A stretch of 64,000 nucleotides of DNA from the NCBI GenBank assembly GCA_023386885.1, contig JAEWIX010000090.1, forward strand, positions 62,001 through 126,000, read 5' to 3'. The notes beneath the pieces were generated by a model. The model had not been told where the DNA came from and searched no databases. It worked only from the letters and a program-made list of their open reading frames with translations. This DNA is from Pseudomonadota bacterium. Its GTDB lineage: Bacteria; Pseudomonadota; Alphaproteobacteria; Rhizobiales; Xanthobacteraceae. The position numbers and the translations under genes were made by a program. This document shows positions 7,473-13,385 of this stretch, in pieces; the stretch's first letter is position 1, and every line of letters starts with the position of its first letter.

Positions 7473-7497
7473 AACACGCGTTCGCGTCGTTCGTTCC
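7473..7497 (-). promoter_or_regulatory. EcfG-type (general stress) promoter for the PRC-barrel gene
   Basis: Read on the minus strand, GGAAC (7497-7493) is followed after 16 bases by TGTT (7476-7473). This fits the GGAAC-N16/17-cGTT consensus of the alphaproteobacterial general stress sigma factor EcfG. It lies about 40 bases upstream of the TTG start. Confidence 0.6.
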
Positions 7498-7517
7498 TCT
7501 GTCCAAAATGGTACACA

Positions 7518-7543
7518 GGAACGACTTGTCTCTCTCGTGTGTT
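7518..7543 (+). promoter_or_regulatory. EcfG-type (general stress) promoter for the CsbD gene
   Basis: GGAAC at 7518-7522 is followed after 17 bases by TGTT at 7540-7543, matching the EcfG consensus. It is 30 bases before the CsbD start and back to back with the minus-strand copy, so both stress genes are likely co-regulated. Confidence 0.6.
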
Positions 7544-7573
7544 GAATGATCAGTTCAACAGAAGGAGAGCAAC

Positions 7574-7777
7574 ATGGACTGGAATCGTGTCGAAGGTAAC
7601 TGGAAGCAGCTCAAGGGCAAGGTCAAGGAGCAGTGGGGCAAGCTCACCGACGACGATCTCGATGTCATCAACGGCAAGCGGGATCAGCTCGAAGGCAAGA
7701 TCCAGGAGCGCTACGGCTATCAGAAGGATCAAACCAAGAAGGAGATCGACGACTGGTACGGTCGTCAGACCTGGTAA
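7574..7777 (+). CDS. CsbD family stress-response protein
   Basis: This 67-aa protein is a full-length CsbD-like protein: MDWNRVEGNWKQLKGKVKE, then WGKLTDDDLDVINGKRDQLEGKIQ, ending ERYGYQKDQTKKEIDDW. It is small, hydrophilic and helical, and the family is induced by general stress sigma factors, with no fixed biochemical role. AGAAGGAGAG gives a strong ribosome site, and an EcfG-like promoter is present. A rho-independent terminator follows at once, so it is a single-gene unit. Confidence 0.92.
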   Translation: MDWNRVEGNWKQLKGKVKEQWGKLTDDDLDVINGKRDQLEGKIQERYGYQKDQTKKEIDDWYGRQTW

Positions 7778-7783
7778 TGATTG

Positions 7784-7805
7784 GCCCCGCTTCGGCGGGG
7801 CTTTT
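7784..7805 (+). terminator. Rho-independent terminator of the CsbD gene
   Basis: The stem GCCCCGC / GCGGGGC closes a TTCG tetraloop and is followed by TTTT. It starts seven bases after the csbD-like stop codon. Confidence 0.85.
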
Positions 7806-7820
7806 CATTTGCCGATCGTT

Positions 7821-8132
7821 TCAACAATAACCGTACTCGCCGCAAGCATAGGGCAGGCGGCTGAAGATGATGTCCGGCGAGGTGCCGTAATAGGAGCGGT
7901 AGCGGAAGGATTTCGGCTTGCCGTAATAGCCGTTGACCAGCGGCCGGATATCGATCTCCGGCGCGAACACCGTTTCGTATTCTTCGTCCACGACAACGCG
8001 CGGCGCGGCTGCGCGCACCGGCGGCGGTTCGGCGAAGATCGCGCCGATCCTGCTGTTCACCGAAAGGTCGGCGGCTTGAGCCGCAGCAGCGAGGCCGGTC
8101 AATGCAAGCAACAGGACGGCAAGGCGAAACAT
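7821..8132 (-). CDS. Small secreted hypothetical protein
   Basis: The 103-aa product has a clear signal peptide (FRLAVLLLALTGLAAAAQA) and a mature part rich in Tyr, Pro and Arg that ends in a Cys-containing YACGEYGYC tail. ATG 8132 has GGAGCG upstream. No known domain is recognised. The two C-terminal cysteines could form a disulfide in the periplasm. It lies convergent to the CsbD gene. Confidence 0.65.
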   Translation of the reverse strand: MFRLAVLLLALTGLAAAAQAADLSVNSRIGAIFAEPPPVRAAAPRVVVDEEYETVFAPEIDIRPLVNGYYGKPKSFRYRSYYGTSPDIIFSRLPYACGEYGYC

Positions 8133-8202
8133 GCGGCGCTCCGATGATTCGCCAAGGCTAGCGTCGTGTCTTTAAGAAACCTTAACGATGAAGGAGAGGG
8201 CG

Positions 8203-8952
8203 CTACATCTTCGCCAGTCGCGCCACCGTCGCGCCGTTGCCGTCGCGCAGGATCAGCTTGCGTTCGCGGGTGTTGATACGGAACGTGCGCGTCTTCTCCA
8301 GCGCCTGATGGAATTTCTGCTCTTGCGCCATCGCGGCGGGGGTGCAGGCCATCTTGGTGGAGGCCAGCGGGCTGAAGCTGATGCTCTCGCCGGTGATGCT
8401 GACCCGGCCGCGATAGCGGTTGCAACCGCCGTGGCCGGAGACGGTGCCATCGGCCGCGATCTCCAGCGTGGTCTGTAGCCGGTCGATGACGCCGCCGCCG
8501 AGAAGATCCTCGGCCAGCCATTTGCCGGCGGGCGAGGCGACGGTGAGCGGCTCATTTCCAACGCGCTGCACCAGCAGGCGTGTGTTGTTGCGGCCGCCGG
8601 CGAACACGGCGCGATGTTTCTTGGTGATGAACAACAGGCGATCGCCGTCGACGATGCGAGCTTGCAAGGCATAGCGATGCCGCAGATCGATCCTGGCGTG
8701 GTCGAACGAGAGCCGATAGGGAACAGGGCTGCCCTTTGCGCCGGTGATGCGATCCTCCGCGATGATTTCGGCGGGAGCATCGGCGCGCGACACGTCGGCC
8801 AGTTGCACGATGACGGTGGCACCGTTCGGCAGGGCCATGCGTTCGAGATAATTCACGGTGCCGCGCAGGACGGTGGTATCGGCCATCGCCGGCAGGGTCG
8901 GCAACAGCAGCGAGAGCGCGGCGACAGCGAAGTGACGACGGTTGAGGCGCAC
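8203..8952 (-). CDS. Exported YbaY/META two-domain protein
   Basis: This 249-aa protein has a Tat-like or Sec signal region (RLNRRHFAVAALSLLLPTLPAMA) and then two domains. Residues about 25-115 read as the YbaY-type beta-sandwich (VLRGTVNYLERMALPNGA, VQLADVSRADAPAEIIAE, PYRLSFD). Residues about 140-245 are a META/HslJ-like domain (LTVASPAGKWLAEDL, GHGGCNRYRGRV, TKMACTPAAMAQEQKF). Both domains belong to envelope stress or lipoprotein-like proteins. GTG at 8952 is chosen because of AGGGAG nine bases upstream. There is no lipobox, so it is probably soluble in the periplasm. Confidence 0.78.
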   Translation of the reverse strand: MRLNRRHFAVAALSLLLPTLPAMADTTVLRGTVNYLERMALPNGATVIVQLADVSRADAPAEIIAEDRITGAKGSPVPYRLSFDHARIDLRHRYALQARIVDGDRLLFITKKHRAVFAGGRNNTRLLVQRVGNEPLTVASPAGKWLAEDLLGGGVIDRLQTTLEIAADGTVSGHGGCNRYRGRVSITGESISFSPLASTKMACTPAAMAQEQKFHQALEKTRTFRINTRERKLILRDGNGATVARLAKM

Positions 8953-9070
8953 GGCGATCTCCCTGCGTGAACGAGTCGCATTCGAGGCTACGAAATATCG
9001 CCGGGCATGTCAGCCTTGGGGGCTGTCACAAATGTCGCACGTCATTTCAGCCTTGGTTTCAGCCTCGATC

Positions 9071-9826
9071 TCAGCCTTGGCGCCAGTTCAGGACGATGTG
9101 CTCGATCCAGTCGCGGTAAAGCGTCAGCGGTGTCACGCCGGTGAGACCGCCACAGCCGCTCGCGTTGTTTGCACCGGTGGACCAGGCGATGACGCCGACG
9201 ATGATGTTGCCGCCGTTCTGTTCCTCGAACACCGGACCACCGGAATCGCCGGTGCATGCGCCGAGGCCTTCACGCGTGTTGTTGGTGACGGGGTCGACCA
9301 GGCGGATCTGCAGTGTGCCGGGGCGGCCGGTTGCAATCAGCATCGCGGTGCGCACGATGCCGCCGCTCTTGCCGTCGCCGCGTTGGGTGACGCCGATGCC
9401 GGCGATGCTGTAACGCGCCCCGACTGCGCTAGGCTGTTGCGGGCGGCCGAGCGGCGCGGGGGATTTGCCCGGCATGGGCGCTGAGAGTTGCAGCAGCGCC
9501 ACGTCGGCGCTGGCGCGATGATTGGCGATGCCGCGCGCGTTGAACTGCGGATGCCGGGCGATGCGACGCACATCGAGCAGCGTCGGTTGCCGCTGCGCGT
9601 CATAGGCAACGATCTTGTAGGTGGCGTCCGCCGGCACGCAATGAGCGGCGGTGAGCACGACGTCCGGCGCGATCAGTGCGCCGGAGCAGAAATTGCCGCG
9701 CGAGCCGACCACGGTGACGACCGAGCGGCCGAACCCACTCTCGGCGGGCCGTGCGCCACCGACCATGGCATGCGCGGGCCATGCCGCGATTGCCATCAAT
9801 GCAAATGAATAAAGCCACCGTTTCAT
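9071..9826 (-). CDS. Secreted trypsin-like serine protease (S1 family)
   Basis: The product is about 251 aa with a signal peptide (WLYSFALMAIAAWPAHA). The catalytic triad is visible: His62 in LTAAHC, Asp in SADVALLQL and Ser in TGDSGGPVFEE. Paired cysteines (NFCSGAL/AAHC, LGACTGD/SGCGG) fit the chymotrypsin fold. ATG 9826 gives a clean signal peptide; the frame open to 9946 adds an unlikely N-terminus. Expected periplasmic or secreted. It closes the non-structural cargo, and the gp6-like gene starts 61 bases away in the opposite direction. Confidence 0.88.
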   Translation of the reverse strand: MKRWLYSFALMAIAAWPAHAMVGGARPAESGFGRSVVTVVGSRGNFCSGALIAPDVVLTAAHCVPADATYKIVAYDAQRQPTLLDVRRIARHPQFNARGIANHRASADVALLQLSAPMPGKSPAPLGRPQQPSAVGARYSIAGIGVTQRGDGKSGGIVRTAMLIATGRPGTLQIRLVDPVTNNTREGLGACTGDSGGPVFEEQNGGNIIVGVIAWSTGANNASGCGGLTGVTPLTLYRDWIEHIVLNWRQG

Positions 9827-9887
9827 GCGTGCGACAAAGCCCCGGCGCGCGGCGCCTGTCAACTCGATATCGTGAAAGGACACTCCG

Positions 9888-10457
9888 ATGCCTACAATCC
9901 TGCTGGTGCCGCCCGCCACCGAGCCATGGACGGTGGCGGAGGCCAAAAGTTTCCTGCGCGTCGAACACGATGACGATGACGCGCTGATCGCCAGCCTGAT
10001 CGCTTCGGCGCGCGGTCAGGTCGAGGCGCTGACCCGGCGCGGCCTGATCACCCAGACCTGGCGGCTGGTGCTGGATCGCTGGCCGCCCGACGGCCGCATC
10101 GCGCCACGGCTCGCGCCGATGCGTAGCGTGACGGAGGCGCGCATCTTTGACGCGGCAGGTAATGCGATCCCGATCGACGAGGAGCGCTTTGTTGTGAATA
10201 CCGCGGAGAATCTGATCGCCGCGCCCGGTTGGTCGCTGCCGATGCCGGGGCGCGCCGTCGCGGGGATCGAACTCGATGTTACTGTCGGTTTCGGCGATGC
10301 CGCGGCCGATGTGCCGGACGTGCTACGCCATGCGGTGCGCACGCTGGTCGCGCATTGGTACGACAATCGCGGGTTGGTCGCGATCGGCGCGAGCGTGGCG
10401 ATGCTGCCCGGCAGCGTCAGCGCCATGATCGCGTCCTACCGGGTGCTGTCGCTATGA
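9888..10457 (+). CDS. GTA head-tail connector (gp6-like)
   Basis: The 189-aa product belongs to the phage connector family (phiE125 gp8/GTA gp6 type): WTVAEAKSFLRVEHDDDDALIASL, then IASARGQVEALTRRGLITQTW with a following RLVLDRWP. The C-terminal DVPDVLRHAVRTLVAHWYDNRG is characteristic. It sits under the portal and starts the tail side of the particle. It normally follows the capsid gene directly; here 4.4 kb separates them. Its stop overlaps the next start (ATGA). Confidence 0.9.
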   Translation: MPTILLVPPATEPWTVAEAKSFLRVEHDDDDALIASLIASARGQVEALTRRGLITQTWRLVLDRWPPDGRIAPRLAPMRSVTEARIFDAAGNAIPIDEERFVVNTAENLIAAPGWSLPMPGRAVAGIELDVTVGFGDAAADVPDVLRHAVRTLVAHWYDNRGLVAIGASVAMLPGSVSAMIASYRVLSL

Positions 10458-10774
10458 TCGATCCCGGTGCATTGAACACGCGCCTCACCATCGAGGCGCC
10501 GGTGGAAGCCGACGACGGGCAGGGCGGCGTCGTGCGCAGCTACGCGACCTTCGCGAAAGCCTGGGCGCAGGTCACGCCGCTCGGTGGGTCTCATGGCATC
10601 GAAGCCGATGCCGACGGCGCGTCGGTTCGTTGTCGCATCGTCATGCGTTGCGGTTACGTGCTGACATTGCAGCATCGTCTGGTCGATGGGCCGCGTGTCT
10701 ATCGCATCCTGTCGTTCCACGACCGTAATGGCGGCCGCTTCATCGAAATCGACGCGGAGTTGCGTCTCGCGTGA
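10454..10774 (+). CDS. Head-tail adaptor / head closure protein (gp7-like)
   Basis: This 106-aa protein is a SPP1 gp16-like head completion protein: IDPGALNTRLTIEAPVEADDGQGG at the N-terminus, FAKAWAQVTPLGG in the middle and YRILSFHDRNGGRFIEIDAEL at the end. ATG 10454 overlaps the stop of the connector gene, so the much longer open frame from 10229 is not used. Confidence 0.88.
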   Translation: MIDPGALNTRLTIEAPVEADDGQGGVVRSYATFAKAWAQVTPLGGSHGIEADADGASVRCRIVMRCGYVLTLQHRLVDGPRVYRILSFHDRNGGRFIEIDAELRLA

Positions 10775-10813
10775 TGCCGTCGCCGGCTCGCATCAATTTT
10801 TAGGATCATCAAT

Positions 10814-11230
10814 ATGACATCAGCCAGTCTGGCGCTGCGCGCCGCGGTGCATCATGCCTTGTCGGCGGATAGCGGTCTTGTTGCGGCGCTCGGCGGCAGC
10901 CGGGTTTATGACGCCCCGCCGCGCGGTGCGGCGTTTCCTTATGTCACGCTCGGCGAGGCCCGCGTTACCGATGCGTCAACCGATGACGGGCCGACGCAGG
11001 AACATCTGCTGACGCTGCATGCCTGGTCGCGCCAGGGTGGCCACAAGGAAGCGCACGCCATCGCCGGTGCGCTGCTGCAGGCGCTCGACGATGCGCCGCT
11101 GTCGCCGGATGGCCATCGCCTCGTCAACCTGCGCTTTTCCGTTGCCGATATCCGCCGCGAGAACGACGGCCGCACCTATCACGCCATCGTGCGCTTTCGC
11201 GCCGTCACCGAACCTGTCGTCTCGAGTTGA
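10814..11230 (+). CDS. Tail terminator, DUF3168 family (gp8-like)
   Basis: The 138-aa product matches DUF3168: LRAAVHHALSADSGLVAALGG, VYDAPPRGAAFPYVTLGE and the LTLHAWSRQGGHKEAHAIAGAL segment, with RFRAVTEP at the end. Family members cap the tail tube and join it to the head. It is complete and in the expected order. Confidence 0.9.
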   Translation: MTSASLALRAAVHHALSADSGLVAALGGSRVYDAPPRGAAFPYVTLGEARVTDASTDDGPTQEHLLTLHAWSRQGGHKEAHAIAGALLQALDDAPLSPDGHRLVNLRFSVADIRRENDGRTYHAIVRFRAVTEPVVSS

Positions 11231-11275
11231 CGCGCCGTCTTCACGCGAACCGAAATCCACTTCGCTCGAAAACGC
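11227..11275. repeat. Interspersed repeat, family C, partial copy
   Basis: A 49-base element beginning TTGACGCG and ending CGAAAACGC overlaps the stop codon of the DUF3168 gene. It matches the right half of the copy at 18410-18508 with a few mismatches (for example shared TCCACTTCGCT). It provides the stop region of the gp8-like gene. Confidence 0.75.
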
Positions 11276-11299
11276 CATGAATTAAAGGAGAACGAGCCC

Positions 11300-11707
11300 A
11301 TGGGCGCGCAAAAAGGCAAGGACCTGCTGGTGAAGATGCATGACGGGTCGAGTTACGTCACCGTCGCGGGTCTGCGCAGTCGCAAGATCGCATTCAATGC
11401 CGAACTGGTCGATATCACCCACGCGGAATCGGTCGATCGTTGGCGCGAACTGCTGGCCGGCGCCGGCGTCAAACGCGCGTCGATTTCCGGACGCGGGCTG
11501 TTCAAGGATGCGGCCTCCGACGCGCTGGTGCGGCAGGCGTTCTTCGACGGCGCGGTGAATTCCTGTCAGGTGATCGTGCCGGACTTCGGCACGATCCAGG
11601 GCGCATTCCAGATTTCCGGGCTGGAGTTTTCCGGCGAGCACAACGGCGAGGTGACATTCGATATCTCGCTGGAGTCGGCCGGCGCGTTGACCTTCACCGC
11701 GCTGTAA
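11300..11707 (+). CDS. Major tail protein (GTA gp9-like)
   Basis: The 135-aa product is the tail-tube protein: GKDLLVKMHDG at the N-terminus, VDITHAESVDRWRELLAGAGV in the middle, and SGLEFSGEHNGEVTFDISLESAG near the C-terminus, all typical of the phage TP901-1/GTA major tail family. AAAGGAG lies 12 bases before the ATG. It is complete. Confidence 0.92.
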   Translation: MGAQKGKDLLVKMHDGSSYVTVAGLRSRKIAFNAELVDITHAESVDRWRELLAGAGVKRASISGRGLFKDAASDALVRQAFFDGAVNSCQVIVPDFGTIQGAFQISGLEFSGEHNGEVTFDISLESAGALTFTAL

Positions 11708-11717
11708 GGAGAGCACG

Positions 11718-12044
11718 ATGCCCAACCGATACCGCGGCGAGATCGACGCTGAACTTGGCGGCCGCCACCGCACGCTGGTGCTGACGCTTGGGGCACTGGC
11801 CGAACTCGAGGCCGCGTTCGGAGCCGACGATCTGGCCGCGCTGGCGGAGCGTTTCGGCACCGGCCGCATGACGGCGCGTGGCCTCGTGCGCATCATTGCC
11901 GCCGGGTTGCGCGGCGCCGGCGAAACCGTCAGCGACGACGAGGTCGCGGCGATGACCGCACCCGGCGGCGTTACCGCCTACGTCCGCATCGCCGCCGACC
12001 TGATCGCGGCGACGTTCGATGACGCAAGCGGCGCGGCCGCGTGA
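11718..12044 (+). CDS. Tail tube chaperone (GTA gp10-like, GTA TAC family)
   Basis: This 108-aa protein reads as the gene-transfer-agent tail assembly chaperone: NRYRGEIDAELGGRHRTLVLTLGALAELE split over residues 3-30, FGADDLAALAERFGTG, and LIRIIAAGLRG-like LVRIIAAGLRGAGE. It keeps tail proteins soluble before assembly and normally lies just before the tape-measure gene. It overlaps the next ORF (TGATG). Confidence 0.88.
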   Translation: MPNRYRGEIDAELGGRHRTLVLTLGALAELEAAFGADDLAALAERFGTGRMTARGLVRIIAAGLRGAGETVSDDEVAAMTAPGGVTAYVRIAADLIAATFDDASGAAA

Positions 12045-12259
12045 TGAAGCCGTTTCCCTGGCGCGAGGCCATGGGTTTCGGCTTCGGCGTGCTACGGCTG
12101 CCGCCGGATGCGTTCTGGCGCATGACGCCGCGCGAACTCGCCTGCGCCATTGCCGCGGTGCGGGGACCGATCGCCGCGCCGCTCGAGCGCGCCGAACTCG
12201 ACGGCCTGATGCAACAATTTCCCGACGCCGCGACGGAGGCAACGAACCATGGCCGATGA
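12044..12259 (+). CDS. Phage tail assembly chaperone, small (gp10.1-like)
   Basis: The product, about 71 aa, has the short motif pattern FPWREAMGFGFGVLRLPPDAFWRMTPRELACAI, split by family-specific spacing, typical of the second small tail chaperone in GTA and rhizobial prophages. ATG 12044 overlaps the stop of the upstream gene; the GTG at 12041 is also possible. Its end overlaps the tape-measure start by 11 bases. Confidence 0.85.
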   Translation: MKPFPWREAMGFGFGVLRLPPDAFWRMTPRELACAIAAVRGPIAAPLERAELDGLMQQFPDAATEATNHGR

Positions 12260-12836
12260 TACCGAACTGCTCGATACCGCGAGCACACTGGATAGCCTGA
12301 CGCTGAAGACGCGCGACTTGTCGACCAGCGCCAACAGCTTCGCTCGTGCCATGTCGTCGGCGTTCGCGACATCGGTGAGCGGCGGCAAGCAGTTCGACGA
12401 CGTCCTGAAGTCGCTGGCGTTGCGAATGTCGGATCTCGCCGTACGGCTGGCGTTCAAGCCGCTGACGAATGCACTCGGCGGCGGCATCGAGAGCCTGTTG
12501 TCGGGATTGACCGGCCTCGGCTCCTCGGCGTCGTCCGCGTCCGTCGCGGCCGCGGCGGGGGCGGTGAAGCCATTCGCGGCCGGCGGCGTCATCGGCACGC
12601 CGACCTATTTCCCGATGATGGATGGCGGCGTCGGGCTTGCGGGCGAGGCGGGGCCGGAAGCGATCATGCCGCTGAAACGCGGTCCCGATGGTCGCCTCGG
12701 CGTCAGTGGTGCCGGTGGCGGCAACAGCATCACGGTGCAGATCGCGACGCCGGACGTGGATAGCTTTCGTCGCTCGGAAAATTACATCACCGGCCAGATC
12801 GCCCGCGCCGTCGCGCGCGGGCAGCGCAGTTTGTGA
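12249..12836 (+). CDS. Short tail tape-measure protein (GTA gp11-like)
   Basis: At 195 aa this is short for phages but normal for GTA-type clusters. The N-terminus is helical (TLDSLTLKTRDLSTSANSF), the middle carries a hydrophobic Gly/Ser/Ala region, and the signature FAAGGVIGTP and GLAGEAGPEAIMPLKRGPDGR is present. It sets tail length and carries the membrane-interacting segment. It is intact, unlike the tail-tip genes after it. Confidence 0.9.
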   Translation: MADDTELLDTASTLDSLTLKTRDLSTSANSFARAMSSAFATSVSGGKQFDDVLKSLALRMSDLAVRLAFKPLTNALGGGIESLLSGLTGLGSSASSASVAAAAGAVKPFAAGGVIGTPTYFPMMDGGVGLAGEAGPEAIMPLKRGPDGRLGVSGAGGGNSITVQIATPDVDSFRRSENYITGQIARAVARGQRSL

Positions 12837-12853
12837 ATCTCCGTTTCGTTGCC

Positions 12854-12961
12854 GTCATCCTGAGGTGCGAGCGGCAAATGCCGCGAACCTCGAAGGACGA
12901 CGGCCTTCATCTCTGTCATCGTTCGAGGTGGCGCGCTGCGCTTGCCGCACCTCGGGATGAC
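12854..12961. repeat. Interspersed palindromic repeat, family A, copy 2
   Basis: The outer arms GTCATCCTGAGGTGCGAGC and, on the right, GCACCTCGGGATGAC pair, and the inner arms GAACCTCGAAGGA / TCGTTCGAGGT also pair imperfectly. It has the same outer structure as the copy at 1477-1579. It lies between the tape-measure gene and the truncated gp12 gene, right beside the collapsed tail-tip block. Confidence 0.8.
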
Positions 12962-12984
12962 GCCATCGTTGCTGAGTGCCGCCA

Positions 12985-13170
12985 ATGACCGCATTTCATG
13001 AAGTGCTGTTTCCGCTCGACGTCGCGCTGAGAAGCGCGGGTGGGCCGGAGCGGCGCACCGATATCGTTTCGTTCGGATCGGGACGCGAGCAACGCAACGC
13101 GCGCTGGGCGCACTCGCGGCGACGCTATGATGCCGGTTACGGCGTCAAGACGCTCGATGCCCTGCGCGCG
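12985..13170 (+). pseudogene. Truncated GTA gp12 (DUF2460) gene
   Basis: From ATG 12985 the frame encodes FHEVLFPLDVALRSAGGPERRTDIVSFGSG, split here as the conserved start of DUF2460, then NARWAHSRRRYDAGYGVKTLDALRAL. At about residue 62 of a family of about 210 residues the similarity stops: the next bases fit the 3' end of another gene in a different frame. The open frame then runs through meaningless sequence to 13695. Baseplate/distal tail function would be lost. Confidence 0.75.
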
Positions 13171-13199
13171 CTTTTGCATTTCCCGGAGTATCGGACTGA
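13165..13199 (+). pseudogene. 3' remnant of GTA gp14 (peptidase) gene
   Basis: In the frame ending at TGA 13197-13199 the last codons read RAFAFPGVSD followed by a stop that overlaps the ATG of the gp15-like start (TGATG). This fits the end of the GTA cell-wall peptidase gene, whose C-terminus typically ends in a short AFxFP-type strand. Upstream in this frame the sequence belongs to gp12. The join lies near the run CCTGCGCGCGC at 13161-13171. Only about 10 codons remain, so identification is tentative. Confidence 0.4.
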
Positions 13200-13324
13200 T
13201 GGCCGCGCTTGTTCTTTCCGTTGCCGGCAGCGCGCTCGGCGTAGCCTTCGGGCCCGTCGGCGCCATCGCGGGGCGCATCGCCGGCATCTCCTGCGGACGG
13301 CCAGCGCCACGTCGTCGCCAGTGA
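13199..13324 (+). pseudogene. 5' remnant of GTA gp15 (host-specificity protein)
   Basis: ATG 13199 starts MAALVLSVAGSALGVAFGP followed by VGAIAGRIAG, the Gly/Ala-rich N-terminal helix typical of the very large (about 1300-aa) GTA gp15 tail-tip protein. After about 30 codons the sequence switches to the DUF2793 gene in another frame, and this frame ends at 13324. Essentially the whole host-recognition protein is missing. Confidence 0.6.
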
Positions 13325-13385
13325 CGCGACGGGCGCATGGGCGGGGCACGACGACGCCATCGCAACGTGGCAGGACGGCGCGTGG

